From Thermodesulfobacteriota bacterium (GTDB taxonomy: Bacteria > Desulfobacterota > BSN033 > UBA1163), in assembly GCA_026415035.1 (NCBI GenBank), contig JAOAHX010000005.1, forward strand, positions 62,001 through 126,000: 64,000 nucleotides of DNA, in the 5' to 3' direction. A program made the translations under genes and the position numbers. This document shows positions 17,867 through 26,353 of the stretch, one piece after another; the stretch's first letter is position 1; the number at the start of each line of letters is the position of its first letter. The notes under the pieces are model-generated. The model saw nothing but the letters and a program-made list of their open reading frames with translations, was not told where the DNA came from and did not search any database.

Positions 17867-19084
17867 ATGGGTCGTAGGGTCCGATATGTGAGCCAATCGC
17901 TGTTCATCCTTGCCTTGGCCGCCCTTTTCCTATCCGGGGGATTTCTTATGGCCTCTGAGGAGAAGGAGAAGAAGGATACGAGGCCGGAGCGGGGGATTGC
18001 GGTCTACCCGGAGTATTCGACGGTCTCGGTGGGCAGGGGTGAGACGGTTCGGATGGATTTGACCTTGGAGAACAAGGGCCGAAACGACGAGACGATCGAT
18101 GTGAGGATCTCTTCGGTCCCGAAAGGTTGGCGGGCCACGATGAAGGGAGGCGGATTCCATGTCTCCGGAATGTACGTCGCCAACGGGAAGTCGCGAAACC
18201 TGACCCTGACCTTGGAGCCTGACAAGACCGTGGGGCCTGGGTCGTACACTTTCCAGTTTGATGCCCAGACCTCGGACGGGAAGTTCACCTCCTCGCATAA
18301 ATTGACGGTCAATGTGTTGGAAAGGGTCCCCGGGGCAGAGGAGCTTCAGATCACGACCTCTTATCCGGTCTTGCGAGGGCAGCCGGACGCCCTGTTCGAG
18401 TTTTCCCTCGAGGTGACGAACAAGAGCGACAGCGATCGGACGGTCAACCTTTCCGCCATCGGTCCCGAGAAGTGGGAGATCAATTTCAAGCCCTCCTGGG
18501 AGACCAAGCAGATTTCGAGCCTCGTGATGAAGGGGGGACAGAGCCAGACGGTGAAGGTGGAGGTTTCCCCTCAGCGGGATTCGAAGGCCGGGGAGTATCC
18601 GATCCTGGTCAGGGTGAGCGCGGGGGAGCAGAAGGCCGAGGCGAGGTTGATGGTCGTCCTGACGGGGACTTACAAACTGGATGCAGGCACGCCCACGGGG
18701 ATCCTTTCGCTCGAGACGATGGTGGGCAAGCCCGCGACGGTCTCCCTCTTTGTAAAGAATACGGGATCGGCCATCAATCGAAATATCAGCTTCTCCTCCT
18801 TCAAACCCGAAAACTGGGAGGTGAAGTTCAATCCCGAAAAGATCGAGGCCTTGGAGCCGAATCAGTTGAAGCAGGTGGAGGTGACGATCACCCCAGCCAA
18901 AGAGGCCCTGGTGGGCGATTATTCGGTGGGGTTGATGGTGGATGGCGAGAGGGGAAGTAGCAAGACCGTGGAGCTTCGGACGACGGTGAGGGCCTCGACG
19001 ACCTGGGGGTGGGTCGGCATCGGCATCATCGTCTTTGTGATCGCGGGGTTGTGTGCCCTGTTCATCTGGTTGGGGAGGCGTTGA
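17867..19084 (+). CDS. NEW3-domain membrane protein of an ABC cassette
   Basis: 405 residues: an N-terminal signal/anchor (about 10-29), three consecutive Ig-like NEW3-type beta domains (about 42-150, 155-265 and 275-375), and a C-terminal span (about 380-402) ending in a short basic tail. The repeated pattern is an extended sandwich with xLTLENKG-, LEVTNKS- and LFVKNTGS- strands, the last two followed by a tryptophan motif (PEKWEINFKP, PENWEVKFNP). It is translated just ahead of an ABC ATPase (one base gap) and a permease, so it is probably the extracytoplasmic part of that transporter. Substrate unknown. Confidence 0.8.
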   Translation: MGRRVRYVSQSLFILALAALFLSGGFLMASEEKEKKDTRPERGIAVYPEYSTVSVGRGETVRMDLTLENKGRNDETIDVRISSVPKGWRATMKGGGFHVSGMYVANGKSRNLTLTLEPDKTVGPGSYTFQFDAQTSDGKFTSSHKLTVNVLERVPGAEELQITTSYPVLRGQPDALFEFSLEVTNKSDSDRTVNLSAIGPEKWEINFKPSWETKQISSLVMKGGQSQTVKVEVSPQRDSKAGEYPILVRVSAGEQKAEARLMVVLTGTYKLDAGTPTGILSLETMVGKPATVSLFVKNTGSAINRNISFSSFKPENWEVKFNPEKIEALEPNQLKQVEVTITPAKEALVGDYSVGLMVDGERGSSKTVELRTTVRASTTWGWVGIGIIVFVIAGLCALFIWLGRR

Positions 19085-19085
19085 G

Positions 19086-19838
19086 GTGGAGCGACCGATT
19101 GTCGTGGAGACCGAGGACCTGACCAAGCGGTATGGGACGAAGACCGCGGTGGACCGGCTCAACCTCCGGATCGAGGAGGGAGAGATCTTCGGCTTTCTCG
19201 GTCCGAACGGGGCGGGCAAGACGACGTCGATCCTGATGTTTCTCGGTCTGACGGAGCCGACCTCCGGAAAGGTGAGGGTTTTGGGGTTCGATCCGACCCG
19301 GGAGCCCTTTAAGGTGAAGGAGCAGGTGGGCTATCTGCCGGAGAACGTCGGTTTTTACGATGACATGGACGCGAGGCAGAACCTTCGCTACATTGCGAGG
19401 TTGAACCGCATCCCAGAGGAGGTGGCCGAGAAGCGGATCGACTATTGGTTGGAGGTGGTTGGGCTCTCCGGAGAGGCGTCGAAGAAGGTGGGCGCCTATT
19501 CGAAGGGGATGAGGCAGCGTCTGGGCATCGCCGAGGTCTTGATCAAGGAGCCGAGATTGGTCTTTCTCGATGAGCCCACGATCGGGCTGGATCCGGACGG
19601 GACGAACCGGATGCTCGACCTGATCCAATCCCTGAGCCGGCAGAAGAGGATCACGATCTTTCTCTCCTCCCATCTGCTCGATCAGGTCCAGAGGATCTGC
19701 GACCGGGTGGGGATCATGATCAAGGGGAGCCTGGTGGCGATGGGACCGATCGAGGAGCTGGCCAAAAGGAAGTTGGGGCTCGATCAGCAGGATTATACGC
19801 TGGAAGAGATCTACATGAAGTACTTCAGGGAGGCTTGA
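19086..19838 (+). CDS. ABC transporter ATP-binding protein
   Basis: 250 residues: Walker A GPNGAGKTT (about 38-46), Q-loop region, signature YSKGMRQRLGIA (about 137-148) and Walker B LVFLDEPTIGLD. The signature is the YSKGM type of ABC-2 / drug-efflux and gliding-type transporters. I chose GTG at 19086, which follows GGGGAGG and sits one base after the preceding stop. It pairs with the permease at 19840 and the NEW3 protein at 17867. Confidence 0.9.
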   Translation: MERPIVVETEDLTKRYGTKTAVDRLNLRIEEGEIFGFLGPNGAGKTTSILMFLGLTEPTSGKVRVLGFDPTREPFKVKEQVGYLPENVGFYDDMDARQNLRYIARLNRIPEEVAEKRIDYWLEVVGLSGEASKKVGAYSKGMRQRLGIAEVLIKEPRLVFLDEPTIGLDPDGTNRMLDLIQSLSRQKRITIFLSSHLLDQVQRICDRVGIMIKGSLVAMGPIEELAKRKLGLDQQDYTLEEIYMKYFREA

Positions 19839-19839
19839 T

Positions 19840-20805
19840 TTGCACGGCGTATTGACCATCTTCAGGAAGGAGCTCGGGGACCATTTCAACAGTTTGAGAT
19901 TCATCCTCATCACCGGGCTGATCGTGATGGTGGGCGTCATCGTCACCTCCATGGTGGGGATGGCCATACAGGAGGAGTTGAAGGGGATGGCCAAGCCGAC
20001 GCTCCTCTTCTTGCTCCTTTTCACCTCCACCGGGAAGCTCTTCTCCTTCGTCCAGTTCATCGGGTTTTTCGGCCCCCTTTTGGGCATCTTTTTGGGATTC
20101 GACTCGATCAACCGGGAGCGGGTTTCGAGAACCCTCTCGAAACTGGTCTCCCAGCCCATCTACCGCGATTCGATCATCAACGCCAAGTTTCTCGCCGGGG
20201 TCGTGGTCATCGCCGTCGTCCTTTTGGCCACGGTGTTGCTCATCTCTGGGTTAGGCATCCGATTGATCGGGGTGATCCCCGGGGTGGAAGAGGTCTCTCG
20301 ATTAGGCCTCTATGTGCTGGTGAGCCTTCTTTATATCTCCTTCTGGCTGGGGATCTCGATCCTCTTTTCGGTCCTCTTCCGCAGCACGGCCACCTCGGCC
20401 CTGGCCGCGCTGGCCCTCTGGATCTTCTTCTCCTTCTTCGTGGGTCTGGGGGCGGGTGTCCTGGCCGATGCGGTGGCTCCGGTGAAACAGACCGCCTCCG
20501 GCGTGGACGCCGAGGTTTTGCTCCGCCACGAAAAGATCCAGCGCTACATCTCCATGTTCTCTCCCATGACCCTCTATAGCGAGGCCACCGTCACCCTGTT
20601 GGATCCGATGCGAAAGACGACCAGGGCCCTGATTCTGATGGGCCCCCTGGAAAGGCTCTCGATGAGCCGCTTTCAGAACCCCTTGCCCCTGCTCGAAAGC
20701 ATTCTCATCGTCATCCCCCACCTCATCTCCATCGTGGCGATCACCTTTCTCTGCTTCGGCATCTGCTACTACGCCTTCATGAGACAGGAGATCCGAACGG
20801 TCTAA
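19840..20805 (+). CDS. ABC-2 type permease
   Basis: 321 residues with about six membrane spans (near 20-40, 65-85, 110-135, 150-175, 180-215 and 285-310). It opens TIFRKELGDHFNSLRFI, the amphipathic entry usual in ABC-2 permeases, with a long loop between spans 1 and 2. Start appears to be TTG at 19840 after GGGAGG, one base after the ATPase stop. It forms a three-gene unit with the NEW3 protein and ATPase. Similar units occur in anaerobic bacteria and archaea; the cargo is not known to me. Confidence 0.85.
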   Translation: MHGVLTIFRKELGDHFNSLRFILITGLIVMVGVIVTSMVGMAIQEELKGMAKPTLLFLLLFTSTGKLFSFVQFIGFFGPLLGIFLGFDSINRERVSRTLSKLVSQPIYRDSIINAKFLAGVVVIAVVLLATVLLISGLGIRLIGVIPGVEEVSRLGLYVLVSLLYISFWLGISILFSVLFRSTATSALAALALWIFFSFFVGLGAGVLADAVAPVKQTASGVDAEVLLRHEKIQRYISMFSPMTLYSEATVTLLDPMRKTTRALILMGPLERLSMSRFQNPLPLLESILIVIPHLISIVAITFLCFGICYYAFMRQEIRTV

Positions 20806-20854
20806 TCTCGATCGAAGGTGGATTGATGGGGAACGGGGGGCGAAACAGGAAGCC

Positions 20855-22207
20855 ATGACATCGTCCGATCCCCATCCCTCCCCGAGCCTCTTTCCCCCTG
20901 TCAAGAAACGGGAGATCTTCGGCTGGGCCATGTACGACTTCGGCAACTCGGCCTTTGCCACCACCATCCTCTCGGTCATCTTCAACCACTATTTTGCGAC
21001 CGTGGTGGCAGGCGGGGAGAAGGGGGTAGACCTCTTGGGATTTCGTCTCCACGGGGCCTCGTTCTTCACCTTCTCCGTCTCCCTCAGCATGCTCATTTCG
21101 GCCATCCTCGCCCCTTTCTTAGGAGCGGTGGCCGATACCTCGGCCTCGAAGAAGCGTTTTCTTATGGTCTTCTGTTATCTCGGCGTCCTCTTCACCGGCC
21201 TTCTCTTTTTTGTGGGGGAGGGAGATCACTGGAAGGGGGCCATCTTCTTCATCCTCGCCAACCTCGGATTTGCCGGGGGCAATGTCTACTACAATGCCTT
21301 TCTCCCCGAGATTTCGACCGACCGCAATATCGGAAGGATCTCCGGGCTCGGTTGGGCCCTGGGATATATCGGTGGGGGAGCACTTCTGGCGCTCAACCTC
21401 ATGATGCTTCAATATCCGGAGACGATTGGTTTCCCCAAAGGCACCTTTACGGTTCAGGACTGTTTCCTCTCGGTCGCCCTCTGGTGGTTTGTCTTCTCTC
21501 TGCCCCTCTTTCTCCTCCTCCGGGAGAGGGCCGAGAAGACCCCCCTCGATCCCGGGAAGAACTATTTCACCCTGGGATACCTTCGTCTCCGGCATACCTT
21601 TAAGAGGATCCGGACCTTCAGGGAGCTGACGAAATTTCTGGCCGCCTTCTTGATCTACAACGAAGGAATCGAAACGGTGATCGTGATGGCGTCGATCTTT
21701 GGGGCAGAGGTGATCCGGATGGAGACCGGAGAGATCATCCTCTTCTTTCTCCTGGTCCAGGGCATCGCCTTCCTCGGATCTCTCTTGTTCGGATTCTTGG
21801 CCGATGCCCTCGGCAACAAGAGGACGATCATGATCTCCTTGGCCATCTGGTCCTTGATCGTGGTCTGGGCGTTCCAACTGGGGATCTTCTGGGACCCAAA
21901 GACCGAATACTGGATTCTTGGGATCCTCACCGGGATCGTTTTAGGTGGAAGTCAGGCCTCCTCACGGTCCCTACAAGGACTATTCACTCCGGATGCCAAC
22001 AGCGCAGAATTCTATGGATTTTTTGCTGTATCCGGGAAATTCGCCTCGGTCTTCGGACCCCTGATCTATGGGATATTGATCGCCCTGACCGGAGACGTTC
22101 AGTCCGGGATCCTCTCGGTGCTCGCCTTCTTCGTGGCAGGGGGGATCCTCCTCTGGCAGGTGGACGAGAAGAAGGGGATGGAAGAGAGAGAACACCCTAT
22201 CCTTTGA
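20855..22207 (+). CDS. MFS carrier of UMF1 family
   Basis: 450 residues with about 12 membrane spans. The UMF1 marks are the start GWAMYDFGNSAFATTILSVIFNHYF and the loop AVADTSASKKRFLM. This family is related to the yeast vacuolar Atg22 amino-acid exporter; bacterial members are mostly untested. Gene stands alone, 49 bases after the permease, and converges with the Fe-S gene on the other strand. The 60-base gap between them shows no clear terminator. Confidence 0.85.
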   Translation: MTSSDPHPSPSLFPPVKKREIFGWAMYDFGNSAFATTILSVIFNHYFATVVAGGEKGVDLLGFRLHGASFFTFSVSLSMLISAILAPFLGAVADTSASKKRFLMVFCYLGVLFTGLLFFVGEGDHWKGAIFFILANLGFAGGNVYYNAFLPEISTDRNIGRISGLGWALGYIGGGALLALNLMMLQYPETIGFPKGTFTVQDCFLSVALWWFVFSLPLFLLLRERAEKTPLDPGKNYFTLGYLRLRHTFKRIRTFRELTKFLAAFLIYNEGIETVIVMASIFGAEVIRMETGEIILFFLLVQGIAFLGSLLFGFLADALGNKRTIMISLAIWSLIVVWAFQLGIFWDPKTEYWILGILTGIVLGGSQASSRSLQGLFTPDANSAEFYGFFAVSGKFASVFGPLIYGILIALTGDVQSGILSVLAFFVAGGILLWQVDEKKGMEEREHPIL

Positions 22208-22268
22208 TCGTGGGCGACCTCCCCCATCCTCACCACTCAACCCAACCCCGTTTTCCCTCCCCCCTGGA

Positions 22269-23036
22269 TCAATGAGGGTGGGCGAATCTCCTGGCCTGGG
22301 TTTCCGATTCGGGTTTGATTTCACCCCGGATCCCGATCTTTACCTTTTTCAACGGGATCTCTTTTCCAGAGGCCAGGATGGCATCCTCCGTGGCCTTGAC
22401 CAGGCCGAAACAGCACGGGACCTCCATAAAGGGAACGGTCACGCTTTTGATCCGGTTCGCCTTGAAGATGGCGGTCAGCTTTTCCCGGTAAAACTGGATA
22501 TCGTCCAGTTTTGGACACCCCACCACCACCGCCTTCCCCTTGAGAAAATCATTGTGAAAATCGGGGTAGGCAAAGGGAACGCAGTCGGCAGCGACGAGGA
22601 GTTCGGCCTCCTGAAAGTAGGGGGCATCGACCGGAACCAGTTTCAATTGAACCGGCCACTGGGAGAGCTGCGAGACCGAGGGAGACCTGGCCTCCGATTC
22701 GGCGCTCCGGGGAGGGGCCTGAAATTGAAGAACCCTTGAAGAGGGACACCCTGAAAATTCAGGTTGGGGGTGGGGTCCTGGGGAAACCTCCTTGTGTCGA
22801 TGGAGGTGGTCCTCCACGGCCTTCTCATCGAACTCCTCGGCCTCTCGTTCGATGATCCGGATGGCATCCTCAGGGCAATGGCCGAGGCATGCGCCCAGAC
22901 CATCGCAGAACTTGTCGGAGAGAAGCCTCGCCTTCCCATCGACGATCTGAAGGGCCCCTTCGGCACAGTTGGGGATACAGAGACCGCACCCCGTGCATTT
23001 TTCTTCATCGATTTGGACAATTTTGCGGATCGCCAT
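22269..23036 (-). CDS. Fe-S protein, FrdX-like ferredoxin
   Basis: 255 residues. The N-terminus carries one full 4Fe-4S motif (Cys14, 17, 20, 24: CTGCGLCIPNC) and a second, shorter set (Cys44, 50, 54: CDGLGACLGHC). The C-terminal half has conserved cysteines in VAADCVPFAY, VVGCPKLDD and VPCCFGL, which may bind another cluster or a metal. The middle (about 85-125) is low-complexity Pro/Ser. Proteins of this build are found beside hybrid-cluster protein genes in anaerobes and answer to nitrosative stress; no hcp gene is in view here. An FNR-like box lies 63 bases before the start. Confidence 0.75.
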   Translation of the reverse strand: MAIRKIVQIDEEKCTGCGLCIPNCAEGALQIVDGKARLLSDKFCDGLGACLGHCPEDAIRIIEREAEEFDEKAVEDHLHRHKEVSPGPHPQPEFSGCPSSRVLQFQAPPRSAESEARSPSVSQLSQWPVQLKLVPVDAPYFQEAELLVAADCVPFAYPDFHNDFLKGKAVVVGCPKLDDIQFYREKLTAIFKANRIKSVTVPFMEVPCCFGLVKATEDAILASGKEIPLKKVKIGIRGEIKPESETQARRFAHPH

Positions 23037-23098
23037 GGTTCAGTCCTCCTTTGGATATCGTTTTACTTTAAGGATAAGAGAGGTTAAGACCTTCTGCC

Positions 23099-23112
23099 TT
23101 GATTTAGGTCAA
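23099..23112. promoter_or_regulatory. FNR/DNR-like box
   Basis: TTGATTTAGGTCAA is the FNR-type palindrome TTGAT-N4-ATCAA with one mismatch. It lies 63 bases upstream of the Fe-S gene's start on the minus strand. The recognition helix of the Crp/Fnr regulator at 8718 has the E-x-x-S-R pattern suited to TTGAT half-sites. Confidence 0.65.
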
Positions 23113-23166
23113 AAGGCCAAACCTTGGAGCGGAAGGAAAGAGGGGAAGAAGCGGATCGGAGGAGGG

Positions 23167-23508
23167 CTATAGGTTGCTCTGTTTTTCGGCGAAATCGCCC
23201 ACGATGGGCAGTTTATATTTTTCTCCCTGGAAGGCTTTGAACATCAAGAAGAGCCAGAGGAGGAGCGTCAGAATCGAAAGTAGGAGGGACAAAATCCACC
23301 CGATGAAGGGGATCACGCTGAGGATGATCATCGCGACGAAAAGGGGAAGAAAGACCGCCAGGGATTGGGCCGCATGGAACCTTACGAACCTGCTTTCTCG
23401 CTCGAGGGCTAAAAAGAGGATTCCCGTCACCCACCCCAAGACATAGCTGAGCAAGGCCTCGATGTTCTCGTCGATTCCAAGGGATGTTTTCTTCGGTTGA
23501 GGCTCCAT
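23167..23508 (-). CDS. DUF4870-type small membrane protein
   Basis: 113 residues of the DUF4870 (Tic20-like) family of unknown function. Pattern: a short polar start, ENIEALLSYVLGWVTGILFLALE (first span), RFVRFHAAQSLAVF (the conserved amphipathic linker) and two further spans (about 55-72 and 75-95). I chose the second of two adjacent ATGs (23508) because it sits five bases from AGGAGGG. A promoter with an A/T upstream element lies directly before it. Divergent from the EamA gene. Confidence 0.85.
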   Translation of the reverse strand: MEPQPKKTSLGIDENIEALLSYVLGWVTGILFLALERESRFVRFHAAQSLAVFLPLFVAMIILSVIPFIGWILSLLLSILTLLLWLFLMFKAFQGEKYKLPIVGDFAEKQSNL

Positions 23509-23530
23509 CATTACCCTCCTTGTGGCGTTC

Positions 23531-23578
23531 TATTTACCAAATCCTCGGTCACCCGTCAAGTGAAAAAAAATTTTTTTT
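23531..23578 (-). promoter_or_regulatory. Promoter with A8T8 upstream element
   Basis: On the minus strand TTGACG, a 17-base spacer and TAAATA (23559 to 23531) lead to the DUF4870 gene. AAAAAAAATTTTTTTT (23563-23578) sits immediately upstream of the -35 box, where an UP element would be. Confidence 0.65.
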
Positions 23579-23622
23579 ATGCTAAGGATGAGCAGGATTT
23601 CGATCATGGGGGAGAAGAGAGG

Positions 23623-24513
23623 GTGTCCTGGCAGGCCTTCACGGCCGTGGTGATTTGGGGGTTCTCGTTCATTGCCACGAAGGTGGCCTTGAGGGAGCTC
23701 CATCCCTTCACTCTCTTGACGCTTCGTTACGGGATCGGCGCTCTGGTCCTCCTCGGGGTTCAATTAAGCCGGGATAGGGACTTTTTGAAGCGATATGCCC
23801 GGCGGGACTGGGGTCATCTCTTCCTCCTCGCCGCCACGGGCGTTTCAGGCCTCGGCCTGCTTCAGGCCTACGGGCTTCTCCATACGACGGCGATGCATAC
23901 CGGGTGGATCATCGCCATCAATCCCATTCTGATCCTGATCCTGGCCCGTTTCTTCCTCGGTGAAGGGATCACCTTCCGCAAGGTCGTGGGGATCGTCTTG
24001 GGCTTTTTCGGAGTCTTTCTCATCATCTCCAAAGGGGTTTTTTCCCTCGACCTCCTTCGGTTCGCCTCCACATACGGCGACCTCTTGATCCTTGCCAGCG
24101 CCTTGGCCTGGAGCGGCTTCACCGTCGCAGGCAAAGGGTTTATTTCGAGGTTCCCTCCCTTGGCCACGGTAACCACGCTCATGCTCGTGGGATGCCTGCT
24201 CGTGCTTCCCCCGAGCCTTCTCAAGGGGGATTGGGGGAACCTGTTTTCCCTTTCAGGGACGACCTGGGCGGGCCTCCTCTTTTTAGGCATCTTCTGTTCG
24301 GGATTGGGCTATCTCCTCTGGTATGCCGCCCTTGAGAAGAAGGACTCGGGCGCGGTCGGTATGTATCTCTATTTGGAACCTTTTGCCACCCTCATCGGGG
24401 CCTCTCTCTATCTGGCCGAGCCCCTGGAATGGATGACCTTGGCCGGGGGGACCCTGGTTCTGGGGGGAGTGGCCCTGGCCACAGGGACTCGAGATCGGAC
24501 AAGGAAGGATTAA
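23623..24513 (+). CDS. EamA-family (DMT) transporter
   Basis: A ten-span drug/metabolite transporter of 296 residues made of two EamA repeats of about 140 residues. The first opens WQAFTAVVIWGFSFIATKVALRELHPFTLLTLRYGIGALVLL, the second begins near LLILASALAWSGFTVAGKGF and ends GAVGMYLYLEPFATLIGASLYLAEPL. Substrate cannot be told. GTG at 23623 follows GGGGGAGAAGAGAG; upstream in-frame codons run through the A/T tract and look non-coding. The ABC exporter genes follow after nine bases, so they may share a message. Confidence 0.88.
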   Translation: MSWQAFTAVVIWGFSFIATKVALRELHPFTLLTLRYGIGALVLLGVQLSRDRDFLKRYARRDWGHLFLLAATGVSGLGLLQAYGLLHTTAMHTGWIIAINPILILILARFFLGEGITFRKVVGIVLGFFGVFLIISKGVFSLDLLRFASTYGDLLILASALAWSGFTVAGKGFISRFPPLATVTTLMLVGCLLVLPPSLLKGDWGNLFSLSGTTWAGLLFLGIFCSGLGYLLWYAALEKKDSGAVGMYLYLEPFATLIGASLYLAEPLEWMTLAGGTLVLGGVALATGTRDRTRKD

Positions 24514-24522
24514 ATCCTCCGG

Positions 24523-26286
24523 ATGAAGGACAAAGGAATCCGATCTTTCAACACCCTGAAAGAAGACCTTTTCAAGAACCGGTGGCCCATCCTGATCGGC
24601 CTTTTCGCCCTGATCGTCGTCGATCTCCTACAGCTCCTCATCCCGAGGGTCGTAAAATGGGCCATCGACGATCTTGCCTCAGGCCAGGGGGATTCATCCC
24701 GGTTGCTCCTTTACGGCGGGCAGATCCTGGTTCTGGCCCTCGGCATCGGGGGGTTCCGTTATCTCTGGCGCTATCTTCTCCTGGGCGCTTCGCGTCGGGT
24801 CGAGATGGCCTTGAGGGAACGATTTTTCAGCCATCTCCAGACGCTCTCTCCCTCCTACTTCTCCAGGACGAAGATCGGGGACCTGATGGCCCACGCCCTT
24901 AACGACATCGAGGCGGTCCGGATGGCGATGGCCCTGGGTCTCGTCTTTCTGGTCGACACGATCGTCCTGGGCATCCTCTCCCTCTTCTTCATGGTCTACA
25001 TCCATCCCCTGCTGACTTTCTATGCCGTCTTGCCCATGCCCTTGATCGCTGCCGTCGCCCTCTTCTTCAGCCGCACCATCCATCGACGCTACGAGGTGCT
25101 CCAGCGAGCCTTCTCTCAACTCACTGAGACGGTAAGGGAGGCGATCGCGGGGATCCGGGTGATCCGGGCCTATGTCCTGGAGGAGGTCGAAAGAGAGAAG
25201 CTCTCCCAGGTGGGCATGGATTATATCCAGAAGAACGTCTCCCTCACCCGGACCTGGGGGATCTTCTTTCCCCTCCTCCTCTTCCTTTCCAATCTCTCCC
25301 TGGCCCTGGTTCTCTATTTAGGAGGGAGGTTGACGATCCTCTTCTCCATTTCAGCCGGGGATTTCGTCGCCTTCATGAGCTACCTTGGGATGCTCAGCTG
25401 GCCCATGATGGCCATCGGGTGGGCGATCAACATGATTCAGCGGGGAGCGGCCTCGATGGGCCGGATCAACCGAATCCTCGCTGAGACCCCGGAGATCTCC
25501 GATGCCCCCCAGGCCACCTTCTTAGGCCCCTTGAGGGGAGGGATCGAGGTCAGGGGCCTCACCGTCTCGCCGAAAAACGGTGGGCCCCCGATCCTCGAGG
25601 ATGTCCATCTCAACCTCCGTCCGGGGGAGAAGGTGGCGATCGTCGGAAGGACGGGATCGGGCAAGACCGTTCTCTGTCAGCTTCTGGTGAGGATGTTGGA
25701 GTCGCCGGAGGGGACGATCTTCTACGACGGGCATGAGATTCATCAGATTCCCCTGAAGGTTCTGCGGTCATCGATCGGCTATGTCCCTCAAGAGACCTTC
25801 CTCTTCTCCGACACGGTCCGGGAGAACATCGCCTTCGGCAGACCCGAGGCCACGTTGAAGGAGATCGAAGAGGCTGCCCGTTTGGCCCAGATCCATGACG
25901 AGATCAAAGAATTTCCCGCAGGTCTCGACACCGTGATTGGAGAGAAAGGGATCACCCTTTCGGGAGGGCAGAGGCAGCGGATCGCCATCGCCAGGGCGGT
26001 CCTGATGAATGCCCCCATCTTCATCCTCGACGATGCCCTCTCTTCCGTGGACCTCCAGACCGAGGAGAAGATCCTTGAAGGCCTGGAGACCTTTCTCAAA
26101 GGGAGGACGACCCTCCTCATCACCCATCGGATTGCGCCCCTTCGAAAAGCGGACCGAATCATCGTCCTGGAGAAAGGGAGGGTGGCCGAGATGGGAGATC
26201 ACGTGACGCTCCTCTCCCGAGGGGGGCTTTACGCGAAACTCTATTGGGAGAGGACGATGGAAGAGGAGATGGAGAGGGATCGATGA
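24523..26286 (+). CDS. ABC exporter half-transporter 1 (degenerate site)
   Basis: 587 residues: six membrane spans (about 20-310) then the ATPase domain (about 340-575). Walker A is GRTGSGKT, signature LSGGQRQRIAIARA, Walker B FILDDALSSVD, H-loop THRI. The residue after the Walker B Asp is Asp rather than the catalytic Glu, as in the degenerate site of heterodimeric exporters. The partner at 26354 has a normal Glu but an altered signature, so the two fit as one heterodimer. Cargo unknown; lipids or drugs are usual for this class. Confidence 0.92.
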   Translation: MKDKGIRSFNTLKEDLFKNRWPILIGLFALIVVDLLQLLIPRVVKWAIDDLASGQGDSSRLLLYGGQILVLALGIGGFRYLWRYLLLGASRRVEMALRERFFSHLQTLSPSYFSRTKIGDLMAHALNDIEAVRMAMALGLVFLVDTIVLGILSLFFMVYIHPLLTFYAVLPMPLIAAVALFFSRTIHRRYEVLQRAFSQLTETVREAIAGIRVIRAYVLEEVEREKLSQVGMDYIQKNVSLTRTWGIFFPLLLFLSNLSLALVLYLGGRLTILFSISAGDFVAFMSYLGMLSWPMMAIGWAINMIQRGAASMGRINRILAETPEISDAPQATFLGPLRGGIEVRGLTVSPKNGGPPILEDVHLNLRPGEKVAIVGRTGSGKTVLCQLLVRMLESPEGTIFYDGHEIHQIPLKVLRSSIGYVPQETFLFSDTVRENIAFGRPEATLKEIEEAARLAQIHDEIKEFPAGLDTVIGEKGITLSGGQRQRIAIARAVLMNAPIFILDDALSSVDLQTEEKILEGLETFLKGRTTLLITHRIAPLRKADRIIVLEKGRVAEMGDHVTLLSRGGLYAKLYWERTMEEEMERDR

Positions 26287-26353
26287 AGGATCTCGTGGCC
26301 GGGATGGGGTTCATTTTCTCTTTTCGACTCCGAAGCTCATAGACGGAGGTCCC

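Noticed and set aside
17930-19219. 429-residue open frame opposite the NEW3 gene
   Set aside because: Arg/Pro/His-rich shadow product that crosses two real genes.
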